A stretch of 64,000 nt of DNA from Quatrionicoccus australiensis (GCF_020510425.1 NZ_JAHBAH010000002.1:1-64000), one strand, 5' to 3'. Numbered from the stretch's first letter, positions 8,690 through 18,381 are shown. The notes: generated by a model not told the origin, from the sequence alone. Made by a program: numbers and translations.

Positions 8690-9622
8690 ATGACACTCAA
8701 CGAACAACGTGCCATTCTCGCCCTATGCCTGCACGCAGCCTTTGCCGATGGCGTAAAGGACGATCGTGAACGCGAAGAGGTAAAACGCATTGCGGAATCA
8801 CTATCCGAAGGCACCCCTGGCCTAGATATGGCCCGCCTGTATCAAGACGTCCTGCTCAAACGCCTGCCGCTGGACACGGCGGCAGGCACACTTTCCGATA
8901 TCGGGCAGCGCCAGTTCGCCTACGAAATGGCAGTTTGCGTCTGCGAGGCTGACGGGCGCATGAGTCCGGCCGAACGCGCCTTCCTTGACGAACTCAAGCG
9001 TTCCCTGAATCTCGACGCTGGCCAATCCAGTGCAATCGAACAGGCGATAGATCCGATTGTTTCCGCCGCCGACTTGCCTGTGAAGCCGTTGGAACAAGTC
9101 GGCCCCCTGGATGCTGAACTGGACAAGACAATCCTCAACAGCGCCCTGCTTAACGGAGCACTCGAACTGTTACCCCCGTCCTGGGCATCGATGGCGATTA
9201 TTCCGCTCCAAATCCGCATGGTGTATGGCATAGGTAAGGCTCACGGGGTCGAACTGGATCAAGGGCACATCAAGGAGTTCATCGCCGCCGCTGGAGTCGG
9301 GCTGACCTCGCAGTATCTAGAGCAGTTCGGCCGAAAGCTGCTGGGCGGCTTGCTGGGCAAGGCGGCAGGAAAGACCTTCGGGAAGATCGGTCGCGCTGCC
9401 ACCGGCATGGCGTTCTCGTTCGCCACGACCTATGCGCTCGGTCAGGTGGCGAAGCGTTATTACGCCGGTGGCCGGACTATGAGTACCGCGTTGTTGCAGG
9501 ATACATTCCAGAGCCTGCTGACCCCGGCCAAGGAGTTGCAGCAACAATATCTACCGCAGATCGAACAGAAGGCGCAATCACTGGACTTGGGGCAGGTAAT
9601 GAATTTGGTGCGCGGAGTGTGA
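8690..9622 (+). CDS. TerB-like/DUF697-type protein
   Basis: This 310-aa protein has an N-terminal alpha-helical TerB-like domain (ALCLHAAFADGVKDDRER ... CEADGRMSPAERAFLDEL), whose acidic patches are typical of TerB metal-binding folds. The C-terminal part carries glycine-rich hydrophobic helices (LLGGLLGKAAGKTFGKIG, GMAFSFATTYALGQVAKRYY), as in DUF697 proteins. It may sit at the membrane and link stress signals to it. It lies 53 bases after the CDF gene in the same direction. The function is not established; the domain calls are from pattern recognition. Confidence 0.7.
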   Translation: MTLNEQRAILALCLHAAFADGVKDDREREEVKRIAESLSEGTPGLDMARLYQDVLLKRLPLDTAAGTLSDIGQRQFAYEMAVCVCEADGRMSPAERAFLDELKRSLNLDAGQSSAIEQAIDPIVSAADLPVKPLEQVGPLDAELDKTILNSALLNGALELLPPSWASMAIIPLQIRMVYGIGKAHGVELDQGHIKEFIAAAGVGLTSQYLEQFGRKLLGGLLGKAAGKTFGKIGRAATGMAFSFATTYALGQVAKRYYAGGRTMSTALLQDTFQSLLTPAKELQQQYLPQIEQKAQSLDLGQVMNLVRGV

Positions 9623-10035
9623 CCCACGGATCGTTGTCTGCATCTCGAAATGTTGCAACGGTATCGGTGTCACCCAAAGAAGCTTCAAGTGAGTGCAATT
9701 TGCTGCTGATCTGAGCGATAGGTAACCGATGGATTGCCGACCGAGTTTAGCCGGGCGTCCAAGGTCCGCACTGGCCGATTAGTTCGCGTAGGCCGTCCGG
9801 CAGGTCTCCGAGTACAGCGGTCGTTCAGGCGGCTATCAGGAAAAGCCGTATGACCGCAGTTGGCCGGCTCGGGGCAGTGAGGGTGTCAATTTGATCGCCG
9901 AATACCAGACACTCACCTCGATCATCAGGCGCCCTACCTGAAGAAATTGAGATGTAACCGCGACCGGCAGGTCATGGCCGGGTGCTGTCTGTCAGCAAAG
10001 GTGGCAACCAACACAAAGCCATTGCGGGCTTCTGG
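9623..10035. other. Intergenic stretch without recognisable gene
   Basis: About 410 bases with no convincing reading frame. It is the left flank of the vapBC/tnpR/tnpA transposon unit, so the missing left terminal repeat would be expected in or before it. No repeat matching the right end at 14677-14714 was found. Confidence 0.5.
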
Positions 10036-10437
10036 CTATACCCAGTTTTCCAACATGATCGGCGCGGCGATCCGCTCGTAGTGGCGACTGTTGTTGGTAA
10101 CCAAGACGGCGCCGGCAGACAATGAGTGGGCGGCGATCATCATATCCAATTCGCCGATTGGTTGCCCCGAGCTGACCAACTGGTGGCGGATGTCAGCGTA
10201 CCAATCCGCCGCCTCGGCATCCCATGGCAAGACGCGAACAATCTTCAGAAACTGGCGCACCGCCAGATGCAGACGATGATCGGCCGGCAAGCGTTTCAGT
10301 CCGTATAGCAATTCGGCCCGCGTCATCACCGAGATGCAAACCATTGACGGTACGATGGCTGCCAAGCGACTCTCGATCGCGGGTGACTTTCCCTTAATGA
10401 GGTAGCTCGCCGTGTCGGTATCCAGCATGTGCAGCAT
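10036..10437 (-). CDS. vapC: VapC-type PIN-domain toxin
   Basis: This 133-aa PIN-domain ribonuclease has the acidic metal-binding set: Asp in MLDTDTASYL, Glu in MTRAELLYGL, Asp in GELDMMIAAH and a final Asn/Ser stretch VLVTNNSRHYERI. It starts 2 bases after the vapB stop and belongs to a classic VapBC toxin-antitoxin pair. Targets of VapC are RNAs, often initiator tRNA. The pair precedes a Tn3-family resolvase and transposase and is probably transposon cargo, where it would stabilise the element or its replicon. Confidence 0.93.
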   Translation of the reverse strand: MLHMLDTDTASYLIKGKSPAIESRLAAIVPSMVCISVMTRAELLYGLKRLPADHRLHLAVRQFLKIVRVLPWDAEAADWYADIRHQLVSSGQPIGELDMMIAAHSLSAGAVLVTNNSRHYERIAAPIMLENWV

Positions 10438-10439
10438 GG

Positions 10440-10715
10440 TTAAGCGTCCACCTCATCATCGAAGACACCACGCGCTTGCGGCACGACATTCATCGGGCGT
10501 TCTGCCATGAACTCGGTGGGTACATCGACGGTGTGCAGCAACTCGAAAAATACGCCCCAAGTCTTGGCGCCGGGCCGGTTCGAGAGCACAACATCGCCGG
10601 TTGCGTCATCGCGGGTGACAAAAACCTCTTCACCTTCAAAGCGAAATTCCGCAGGAAGACGAACCGCCTGGCTGGCTCCGTTCTTGAATAGCTTTGCAAC
10701 GCGCGTCTCAATCAT
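10440..10715 (-). CDS. vapB: VapB-type antitoxin
   Basis: This 91-aa protein has an N-terminal AbrB/MazE-type swapped-hairpin DNA-binding domain (VAKLFKNGASQAVRLPAEF, then EGEEVFVTRD) and an acidic C-terminal tail (FDDEVDA) that would wrap the toxin. It lies directly upstream of vapC. A perfect inverted repeat 26 bases before its start is the likely site for autoregulation. Confidence 0.92.
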   Translation of the reverse strand: MIETRVAKLFKNGASQAVRLPAEFRFEGEEVFVTRDDATGDVVLSNRPGAKTWGVFFELLHTVDVPTEFMAERPMNVVPQARGVFDDEVDA

Positions 10716-10740
10716 CGTCGACTCCCGTCCAAGTGGATAA

Positions 10741-10758
10741 TATATACGTCAGTATATA
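10741..10758. promoter_or_regulatory. Perfect inverted repeat, probable VapBC operator
   Basis: TATATAC-N4-GTATATA is a perfect 7-base inverted repeat, 26 bases upstream of the vapB start. It is AT-rich and overlaps possible -10 sequences. Autorepression of vapBC by binding such palindromes is known for the family. The assignment here is by position. Confidence 0.6.
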
Positions 10759-10905
10759 CCTACGGTCAATCGATCTCAATATTCCCTGCGAACGGCCAAT
10801 TTAAATAGTCAATTCATGGTCGGCCAAATAACATCGGTGTTTGTCATTATTGGCCAGGCCCTCTATAGTTAGCCAACTTCTGTATACCCATCTTGGCTAA
10901 TCAAT
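10759..10905. other. Probable res region of vapBC transposon
   Basis: About 147 AT-rich bases between vapB and the divergent resolvase gene. Near-repeats of GGCCAAT/TTGGCCA type occur (about 10794, 10830 and 10850). Resolvase target sites (res) of Tn3-family elements normally lie just upstream of tnpR. Individual subsites cannot be fixed by eye. Confidence 0.4.
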
Positions 10906-11523
10906 ATGCAAATTGCCCGCATCTATCTCCGCGTCAGCACCGACGAACAGGATCTCACCCGCCAGACCAACATCGAGCACAGCACTAGGGCGGCCGGCTA
11001 CTACGTCGCTGGCATCTACCGCGAGAAGGCGTCTGGCGCCCGCCCCGACCGGCCCGAGTTGCTGCGGATGATCGCTGACCTGCAACCCGGGGAGGTGGTT
11101 GTCGCCGAAAAAATCGACCGCATCAGCCGGTTGCCGCTCGCCGAAGCCGAGCAGCTGGTGGCCTCGATCCGCGCAAAAGGCGCGCGACTAGCCGTGCCTG
11201 GTCTGGTCGATCTGTCTGACCTGGCGGCGGAAGCCGACGGCGTAGCGAAGATCGTGCTGGAATCGGTGCAGGAACTCCTACTGAAACTCGCGCTCCAGAT
11301 GGCTCGTGATGATTATGAGACGCGGCGCGAGCGGCAGCGCCAAGGCGTGCAGCTCGCCAAAACTGCCGGCAAATACTCAGGGCGGAAGGCCAACGCCGCC
11401 ACCCATCAGCGCATCTTGGCCCTGCGTCGCGCCGGCCAGACCATCGCACGCACCGCTGAGCTTGCCGGGTGCAGCATCAGTCAGGTCAAGCGGGTATGGG
11501 CGCTTCATCTGGCTACGACTTAA
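10906..11523 (+). CDS. tnpR: Serine site-specific recombinase (resolvase)
   Basis: This 205-aa protein has a resolvase N-terminal domain with catalytic Ser11 in YLRVSTDEQ, conserved arginines in the active site (EKIDRISR) and the long E-helix. A C-terminal helix-turn-helix follows (IARTAELAGCSISQVKRV). It resolves the cointegrates formed during Tn3-family replicative transposition by acting at res. It lies 71 bases before the transposase gene, in the same orientation. Its sequence differs clearly from the TnpR at 35665-36225, so the two elements are of different branches. Confidence 0.93.
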   Translation: MQIARIYLRVSTDEQDLTRQTNIEHSTRAAGYYVAGIYREKASGARPDRPELLRMIADLQPGEVVVAEKIDRISRLPLAEAEQLVASIRAKGARLAVPGLVDLSDLAAEADGVAKIVLESVQELLLKLALQMARDDYETRRERQRQGVQLAKTAGKYSGRKANAATHQRILALRRAGQTIARTAELAGCSISQVKRVWALHLATT

Positions 11524-11594
11524 TATGCTAATGCTAGTTCGAGCGTTTTCCTCCGCCCCTCGACCCAGTCAATGTGTCCGCCAAGGAAAGCCCG

Positions 11595-14588
11595 GTGCCC
11601 GTCAGTTTCCTCTCCAATGAACAGCGCGAGAACTATGGCCGCTACACCGGATCGCCCTCCGCCGAGGATCTGGCCCGTTACTTCCACCTGGACGACACCG
11701 ACCGCGCCTTAATCGCACAAAAGCGCGGCGAGCATAACCGGCTCGGCTACGCCTTGCAGCTCGGGACGGTGCGCTACCTTGGCACCTTCCTGGATAACCC
11801 TCTGGACGTACCGGTATCGGTGCTGCACACCTTGGCCAAACAATTGGACATCGATGCAAGGGACGACGCGGGCGCCTATCGCGCCGGAAAACAACGCTGG
11901 CAGCACGCCGGAGAAATTCGCGTCCGTTACGGCTATGTCGAGATTACCGAGCGCCAGATTGGCTTTCGCCTGACGCGTTGGCTGTATGCGCTATGCTGGA
12001 CCGGCACAGACCGGCCGAGCGTATTGTTCGATCGATCCACCACCTGGCTGGTGACGCACAAGGTCTTGCTGCCCGGCTGTAGCACCCTGGAGCGCTATAT
12101 CGCCCGCCTGCGTAGCCGGGTGGAGGATCGATTGTGGCGCACGTTGGGCCGGGGCATCAGTAGCGAGCAGCAGGCAAGGCTGGAAAGCCTGCTGGCCGTT
12201 CCGGCCGGCAGTCGTAACTCGCAGCTTGACCGCTTGCGCACCGGGCCGGTATTGATCAGTAGCTCATCGTTGGTGGTGGCCCTGCTGCGGCTACACTCGG
12301 TACGCGAATTGGGCATCAAGCTGCCGGAGACAGCACATATCCCGGCAACCCGAGTAGCAGCTTTGGCCCGGTTCGCTGGCGCGGCCAAGGCCAGCGCCAT
12401 CCTTCGCTTGCCGAATTGCCGTCGGCTGGCCACGCTGGTCGCCTTCGTCCACTGCCTGGAAGCCGCCGCGCAGGACGACGCCCTGGAAGTGCTGGAAGCG
12501 CTATTGCGTGAGATGTTCGGTGATGCGGTCAAGGCGGACAAGAAGGCGCGCCTGCGCACGCTGAAGGATCTCGACCAGGCGGCGGCAACCTTGGCCAGCG
12601 CCTGCCAAATGGTGCTCGACGGGAATCTGCCCGATGCAGAACTGCGCACCAAATTGTTTGAAAAAATTCCGCGCGACATGCTCACGAAGGCGCTCGATGG
12701 CGTCAACGCCCTGGTCCGCCCTGCAGACAACGTGTTCTATCAGGAGCTGGACGCCAAGTACAAGACGGTACGGCGCTTCCTGCCAACGCTGGTCGAGCAC
12801 GTCAGCTTTGGCGCCAATACCGCTGGTGGTCCGGTCGTTGCCGCCTTCGACTGGCTACGGGCCAACATGGTGCGCAAGAAGCCAGGCAATGACGCGCCGC
12901 GCGATGTGATTGGCAAATCGTGGCGGCGTCATGTGCTGCGCGAGGACGGCACTGTCGATTTCCACGCCTATACCTTTTGCGTCCTGGACGAGCTGCACAT
13001 CGCGCTACGTCGGCGCGACGTGTTCGTAACGCCGAGCTGGCGCTACGCCGATCCTCGGGCCGGCCTGCTCGATGGCAGTGAGTGGGAAGCCACCCGGCCG
13101 ATTATCTGTCGGACCCTGGGGCTGTCGGCCAGCCCCGACCCGACGTTGACGGCCCTGGCCGCAGAGCTTGACCGCACCTACCGCGCCGTCGCGGCCAGAC
13201 TGCCCGACAACCCGGCGGTGCGGTTCGATAAGACCGGCGACAAGCACGATCTGGTGCTCAGTCCACTCGACAAGATGGAAGAACCGGCCTCGCTGCTTGC
13301 CCTACGGGAGACTGTGGCCGGCATGCTGCCGCGTGTAGACCTACCTGAACTGATTCTGGAAGTCGCAGCACGTACCCGCTTCACGGACGCCTTCACTCAC
13401 ATTTCAGAACGCACGGCTCGCGCCACCGACCTGCACGTCAGCCTGTGCGCAGTGCTGATGGCCGAAGCCTGTAATACCGGCTTGGAGCCGCTGATCCGTG
13501 GCGACGTGCCGGCACTGAAGCGCGACCGGCTGTCTTGGGTGGACCAGAACTACCTCCGCGACGACACGCAGGTGGACGCTAACGCGTTACTGGTCGCGGC
13601 ACAAAGCCATCTGGCGCTCGCCAGTTTGTGGGGTGGCGGCGAGGTGGCCTCCGCCGATGGCATGCGCTTCGTTGTGCCGGTGCGCACGGTGCACGCCGGC
13701 CCCAACCCGAAATACTTCGGCATCGGTCGGGGCGTCACCTGGTACAACCTGATCTCCGATCAGTTTTCCGGCCTGAACGACATCACCGTTCCCGGCACGC
13801 TGCGCGACAGTTTGATCCTGCTGGCCGTAGTGCTTGAACAGCAGACCGACCTCCAACCAACGCAGATCATGACCGACACCGGCGCCTACAGCGATGTGGT
13901 CTTCGGCCTGTTTCGCCTGCTTGGCTATCGTTTTAGTCCGCGCCTAGCCGACGTTGGCGGGACGCGCTTCTGGCGGATCGACCAGCAGGCCGATTACGGT
14001 CTGCTTAATTCGATCTCGGCACATCATCTCAGCTTGCACAAGATTGAGCCGCACTGGGATGACATGCTGCGCCTGGTTGGCTCGCTTAAGCTTGGCCGGG
14101 TGCCGGCGACAGGCATCATGCGTACGCTCCAGGTCGGTGATCGGCCGACCCGGTTGGCGCAAGCCATCGCCGAGTTTGGCCGGATCGACAAGACGCTACA
14201 CACGCTGACCTATATCGACGACGAAGCCAAGCGCCGGGCCACGCTGACCCAACTCAATCGTGGCGAAGGCCGGCATAGCGTTGCCCGGGCCGTCTTCCAC
14301 GGCAAACGCGGCGAGTTGCGCCAACACTACCGCGAAGGTCAGGAAGATCAGTTGGGTGCGCTCGGCCTGGTGCTCAACATGATCGTGTTGTGGAACACGA
14401 TCTACATGGAGGAAGCCCTAAACCAACTACGCGTGAGCGGTTTCCCGGTGCGGGACGAAGACGTGGCACGGCTGTCGCCGCTGCAACACGAACACATCAA
14501 TATGCTGGGGCGTTATTCGTTTTCAGTACCGGAGGCGGTGGCCAAGGGTGAATTGCGGCCCCTGCGCAATCCTGCGGACGGCGAATAG
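11595..14588 (+). CDS. tnpA: Tn3-family transposase (vapBC-carrying element)
   Basis: This is a full-length Tn3-type DDE transposase of about 1,000 residues. The N-terminal region (ARYFHLDDTDRALIAQKR) recognises the terminal repeats. The C-terminal catalytic part has Asp in MTDTGAYSDVVFGLF and Glu in GEGRHSVARAVFHGKRGE, the usual positions. I prefer GTG 11595 because AAGGAAAG lies just before it and family members begin at this point (PVSFL); GTG 11574 is in frame upstream. The matching right terminal repeat is at 14677-14714. The gene looks intact, but no left end was found. Confidence 0.93.
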   Translation: MPVSFLSNEQRENYGRYTGSPSAEDLARYFHLDDTDRALIAQKRGEHNRLGYALQLGTVRYLGTFLDNPLDVPVSVLHTLAKQLDIDARDDAGAYRAGKQRWQHAGEIRVRYGYVEITERQIGFRLTRWLYALCWTGTDRPSVLFDRSTTWLVTHKVLLPGCSTLERYIARLRSRVEDRLWRTLGRGISSEQQARLESLLAVPAGSRNSQLDRLRTGPVLISSSSLVVALLRLHSVRELGIKLPETAHIPATRVAALARFAGAAKASAILRLPNCRRLATLVAFVHCLEAAAQDDALEVLEALLREMFGDAVKADKKARLRTLKDLDQAAATLASACQMVLDGNLPDAELRTKLFEKIPRDMLTKALDGVNALVRPADNVFYQELDAKYKTVRRFLPTLVEHVSFGANTAGGPVVAAFDWLRANMVRKKPGNDAPRDVIGKSWRRHVLREDGTVDFHAYTFCVLDELHIALRRRDVFVTPSWRYADPRAGLLDGSEWEATRPIICRTLGLSASPDPTLTALAAELDRTYRAVAARLPDNPAVRFDKTGDKHDLVLSPLDKMEEPASLLALRETVAGMLPRVDLPELILEVAARTRFTDAFTHISERTARATDLHVSLCAVLMAEACNTGLEPLIRGDVPALKRDRLSWVDQNYLRDDTQVDANALLVAAQSHLALASLWGGGEVASADGMRFVVPVRTVHAGPNPKYFGIGRGVTWYNLISDQFSGLNDITVPGTLRDSLILLAVVLEQQTDLQPTQIMTDTGAYSDVVFGLFRLLGYRFSPRLADVGGTRFWRIDQQADYGLLNSISAHHLSLHKIEPHWDDMLRLVGSLKLGRVPATGIMRTLQVGDRPTRLAQAIAEFGRIDKTLHTLTYIDDEAKRRATLTQLNRGEGRHSVARAVFHGKRGELRQHYREGQEDQLGALGLVLNMIVLWNTIYMEEALNQLRVSGFPVRDEDVARLSPLQHEHINMLGRYSFSVPEAVAKGELRPLRNPADGE

Positions 14589-14676
14589 ATTGAGGACGTG
14601 GATGGGTCAATGACGACGGATGCCTTGACAGCAGCGCAGCAGCGGACGGCAATGCATTGACGCGTCATGCTAAGCG

Positions 14677-14714
14677 CTTAACGGTATTTTCCGTTCCACT
14701 GCGCCTCAGACCCC
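14677..14714 (-). repeat. Tn3-type 38-bp terminal inverted repeat (right end)
   Basis: Read on the minus strand from 14714, it begins GGGGTCTGAGGCGCAGTGGA and ends CCGTTAAG, close to the Tn3 terminal repeat. It lies 88 bases after the transposase stop, marking the right boundary of the vapBC element. Confidence 0.85.
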
Positions 14715-15321
14715 TGTATCGACCGCGGAACAGGATACTGCCTTGCAGACGGATGCGCTTCGCAAGGCCGGATGCGAGCGCATATTTGAGGACACGGTTT
14801 CCGGTTCTACATCGGAACGGCCCGGCCTGTCATCGGCACTGGCGTTCCTGCGTGAAGGTGATGTTCTTGGGGTTTGGCGACTTGATCGGCTGGGCCGTTC
14901 CTTGCCTCATCTGATCGAGGTTGTCGCCGGACTGGAGGCGCGTGGTGTGGGATTTCGCTCCCTGACCGAAGCCATCGACACCACGACACCCGGCGGTCGC
15001 CTCATCTTTCACGTATTTGGCGCGCTCGGACAATTTGAGCGCGATCTGATCCGTGAGCGCACCAAGGCAGGTTTGTCCGCCGCCGCTGCACGTGGCCGCA
15101 AGGGAGGGCGAAAGCCCGTGGTGACGGACGAGAAATTGCAGAAGGCCAGGATGCTACTAGCTCAAGGGCTCAACGTTCGCGAGGCCGCGCTACGACTCAA
15201 GATTGGAAAGACTGCGCTTTACGTGGCATTAAGCACTACACAGCCAGCACCCAAGGATAGCAGCGCCCCGACTTCTGAAAATGACACTCGCGCTGGCCCG
15301 CCTGGCACACATGTAAGCTGA
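14715..15321 (+). pseudogene. Serine recombinase truncated at 5' end by transposon end
   Basis: The frame reads VSTAEQDTALQTDALRKAGC from the base after the terminal repeat. The N-terminal strand that should precede it (the YxR of YxRVST) is missing, while the catalytic Ser itself remains. The rest is an intact resolvase core (GQFERDLIRERTKAGL) and a C-terminal HTH (VREAALRLKIGKTALY). An internal TTG at 14743 could start translation but would omit the active-site serine, so the product should be inactive. The insertion point falls exactly between the Arg and Val codons. This resolvase type is unlike both other TnpR proteins in the window. Confidence 0.8.
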
Positions 15322-15378
15322 GAATTCGGCATCAGCCGGGAAACGCTCTACCAATATTTGCGGACAACAACCGAATAA
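15322..15378 (+). pseudogene. C-terminal remnant of a Tn21-type tnpR
   Basis: Nineteen codons read [18 protein letters not shown] and a stop. They match the last residues of the TnpR at 35665-36225 ([17 protein letters not shown]). The remnant sits just before the second transposase, in the position tnpR occupies in the intact element at 32663-47051. The preceding resolvase gene appears to have replaced the rest by recombination. Confidence 0.75.
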
Positions 15379-15381
15379 CCC

Positions 15382-18348
15382 ATGCCACGCCGATCACTCT
15401 TGACGACCGTCCAACAGGAAGCGCTGTTTGCCTTCCCTGGCTCCGATGTGGAGATTGCGCGGTATTACACCTTCGATGAGCGCGATCTGTCGATCATTCG
15501 CCAGCGGCGTGGGGCGCATAACCGGATCGGCTTCGCTGTTCAACTGTGCTACCTGCGCTACCCCGGCTACGCGATGGCCGCCGATACCACGCCGCCGGAT
15601 GCCCTTCTGTCGCATGTATCGCGGCAGTTGCGCATCAATCCGGCAGCATGGGCCGAATATGCTCAGCGCGACGAGACCCGGCGCGAACATGCGCTCGAAT
15701 TGCAGGCGGCATTTGGCTATCGTCCGTTCTCTACCGGGGAATACCGGAAGCAACGCGGCACGTTGACGGAACTGGCGCTCCAGACAAACAAAGGGATGGT
15801 GATCGCCGAGCAGTTGATTGAAATACTGCGCAAGCACCACATCATTTTGCCGCCCGCAGGAGTCATCGACCGTTTATGCGCGGAAGCATTGGCGCGTGGC
15901 ACGCGCTTGTTCTACCAACGATTGACGGATGAATTGGACGCCACACATCGCAAACAACTGGACAAGCTGCTCACGCCACGCGATGACGTGCGCACCATTG
16001 TATTGACCTGGCTGCGCCAGCCGCCCGGCGAAGCGAAGGCAAGGCGCATCCTGCTGCATCTTGGTCGCCTTGATGCCATTCGTGAGGTCGGCTTGCCGGT
16101 CGGTCTTGATAAAATGGTGCATCAAGGCCGACTGACGCAATTGGCCCGCGAAGGGACGCAGATGAGTATTCAACATCTGCGCGATCTGGAAGCAACGCGC
16201 CGGCACGCGACACTGGTGGCCATGCTGATCGATACCCAGGCTACCGTCATCGACCAGATACTGGATTTGAACGACAGGATCATCGGCAAGATGTTCTCCG
16301 ATGCGAAACGCAAGCATGCGGAATCGTTCCACAACAAGGGCAAGGCGATCAACGACAAGGTGCGGCTGTATTCGCGTGTGGGCCATGCACTGATTGATGC
16401 GCGCAAGACCGGCACCAATCCGTTTACGGCAATCGAAGCGGTCATCCCCTGGGAGACCTTCACGCAAAGCATCACGGAAGCAGAAAAGCTGGCGCAGCCG
16501 GAATCGTTCGATCATCTTCATCTAATCGAGGAGGGTTATAGCCAGGTGCGGCGCTATTCGCCCCGTTTGCTGGAAGCGTTCGCGTTCAAGGCAGCACCGG
16601 TCGCGCAAAAGGTGCTGGACGGTATCGACACGATCAAAGCCATGAATGCGGCTAACGCCCGGTCGATGCCGAAAGATGCACCGGTCGAATTCATCAAACC
16701 ACGCTGGGAACAATATGTCGTGAAAGATGATGGCATTGACCGCCGCTTCTATGAACTGTGCGCATTGTCCGAACTGAAAAATGCGTTACGGTCGGGCGAT
16801 GTATGGGTGCCAGGTTCGCGGCAGTTCAAGGACTTCGAGGAATACCTTTTGCCACCAAACCGATTTGCGGCGCTGCGCAATGCGGGCGATTTGTCGCTGG
16901 CAATCGACACCGATGGCGAACGCTATCTGCAGGACCGACTGGCGCTACTCAAAGAGAAATTGGTTGAAGTGAACCGCCTGGCCGCTGCCGGTGAATTGCC
17001 TGACGCAGAAATCGCCAACGAATTGTTAAAGATCAAGCCACTGACCAAAAGCGTACCGGAAGAAGCGGAACGGCTTGAAGAACACATTTTTGGCGTGATG
17101 CCTCGCCCCAAGATTACCGAACTGCTGCTTGAGGTCGATCAATGGACGGACTTTACCCGGCACTTTACGCACCTGCGCACCGATGCGCTGCCCAAGGACA
17201 GGTCGGCATTGCTGACAGTGATCCTGGCCGACGCCATCAACCTGGGGCTGACAAAAATGGCGGAGGCATGTCCGGGAACGACGTTCAACAAACTTGATAC
17301 CGTGCGCGCCTGGCACGTTCGTGATGAATCGTATTCAAAAGGGTTGGCCGAATTGGTCAACTACCAGCATCGATTGCCGTTCGCGTCGCATTGGGGCACG
17401 GGCAAGACTTCTTCATCGGATGGTCAGAACTACAAGGTTGGCGGTCGTGGCGGGCAAACCGGACAGGTCAACTTACGGTACGGTTCAGATCCCGGAATCA
17501 ACTTCTATACGCATATTTCCGACCAATACGCGCCGTATCACATCAAGGCCATCACCTCAACAATACGCGACGCGACGCATGTGCTGGATGGTTTGCTGTA
17601 CCACGAATCGGAACTGAACATCGAGGAACACTATACGGACACCAACGGCTTTACCGATCACATATTTGCATTGTGCCCGCCACTTGGCTTCCGCTTCGCA
17701 CCCCGTATTCGTGACCTCAAGGACAAGAACCTGTTCGTACCCGATGACCCGAAGAATTACCCGGCGCTGGCGAACTTTCTTGGTGAAAAAATCAATCAGA
17801 AAATTATTCTGACGCAATGGCAGGAATATCTGCGCCTGGTCACGTCAATCAAACAAGGCACCGTGACAGCATCGCTGATGTTGCGCAAGCTTGCCAGCTA
17901 TCCACGACAAAACGGCCTGGCGCTTGCACTGCGCGAAATTGGGCGCATCGAGCGCACTATTTTTGCGCTGGACTGGCTGCTCGACCCGCGCTTGCGCCAG
18001 CGCGTGACTGCCGGCCTGAACAAGGGTGAGGCGAAAAACACATTGGCTCGCGCCGTATGCTTCAACCGGCTTGGCGAAATCCGGGATCGCACCTACGAGC
18101 TTCAACGTCACCGAGCCAGTGGCCTCAATCTGGTTGTGGCGGCGATTATCTTGTGGAATACGGTCTACTTGGAACGGGCAGTCAACGCGATGCGTGCCCA
18201 GGAATATCCCATTGATGAGGCGTTGCTCAAGCATGTTGCGCCGATTCACTGGAACCATATCAATCTGACTGGCGACTACGCCTGGAAACAGCATCGGAGG
18301 GTCGAGAAAGGCGGATTCAGGCCGTTACTACCAATTCCAAAGGCTTAA
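15382..18348 (+). CDS. tnpA: Tn3-family transposase (second element)
   Basis: This 988-aa transposase has the same length and overall sequence pattern as the one at 32696-35662 (MPRRSxL start; [17 protein letters not shown]; [21 protein letters not shown]) but is clearly diverged. Catalytic acidic residues lie in EEHYTDTNGFTDHIFAL and [22 protein letters not shown]. It starts 3 bases after a truncated tnpR remnant, and its stop lies inside the 38-bp terminal repeat, as in the Tn21/Tn501 group. It lacks its own resolvase and a visible left end, so mobility is doubtful unless helped in trans. Confidence 0.93.
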   Translation: MPRRSLLTTVQQEALFAFPGSDVEIARYYTFDERDLSIIRQRRGAHNRIGFAVQLCYLRYPGYAMAADTTPPDALLSHVSRQLRINPAAWAEYAQRDETRREHALELQAAFGYRPFSTGEYRKQRGTLTELALQTNKGMVIAEQLIEILRKHHIILPPAGVIDRLCAEALARGTRLFYQRLTDELDATHRKQLDKLLTPRDDVRTIVLTWLRQPPGEAKARRILLHLGRLDAIREVGLPVGLDKMVHQGRLTQLAREGTQMSIQHLRDLEATRRHATLVAMLIDTQATVIDQILDLNDRIIGKMFSDAKRKHAESFHNKGKAINDKVRLYSRVGHALIDARKTGTNPFTAIEAVIPWETFTQSITEAEKLAQPESFDHLHLIEEGYSQVRRYSPRLLEAFAFKAAPVAQKVLDGIDTIKAMNAANARSMPKDAPVEFIKPRWEQYVVKDDGIDRRFYELCALSELKNALRSGDVWVPGSRQFKDFEEYLLPPNRFAALRNAGDLSLAIDTDGERYLQDRLALLKEKLVEVNRLAAAGELPDAEIANELLKIKPLTKSVPEEAERLEEHIFGVMPRPKITELLLEVDQWTDFTRHFTHLRTDALPKDRSALLTVILADAINLGLTKMAEACPGTTFNKLDTVRAWHVRDESYSKGLAELVNYQHRLPFASHWGTGKTSSSDGQNYKVGGRGGQTGQVNLRYGSDPGINFYTHISDQYAPYHIKAITSTIRDATHVLDGLLYHESELNIEEHYTDTNGFTDHIFALCPPLGFRFAPRIRDLKDKNLFVPDDPKNYPALANFLGEKINQKIILTQWQEYLRLVTSIKQGTVTASLMLRKLASYPRQNGLALALREIGRIERTIFALDWLLDPRLRQRVTAGLNKGEAKNTLARAVCFNRLGEIRDRTYELQRHRASGLNLVVAAIILWNTVYLERAVNAMRAQEYPIDEALLKHVAPIHWNHINLTGDYAWKQHRRVEKGGFRPLLPIPKA

Positions 18349-18381
18349 CGTACTTTAATTTCCCTTTCGTCAAACCTCCCC
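18344..18381 (-). repeat. Tn3-type 38-bp terminal repeat (right end, second element)
   Basis: Read on the minus strand from 18381 it begins GGGGAGGTTTGACGAAAGGG and ends TACGTTAAG, the Tn3-family end signature. It overlaps the tnpA stop codon. The matching left end was not found upstream. Confidence 0.75.

Noticed and set aside
9623..10035. Left terminal repeat of the vapBC transposon
   Set aside because: No stretch resembles the right end at 14677-14714 on reading both strands by eye.
11081..11110. GGGGAGGT as left end of the second Tn3 element
   Set aside because: It lies inside the tnpR gene and the match to the 18344-18381 repeat stops after 8 bases.
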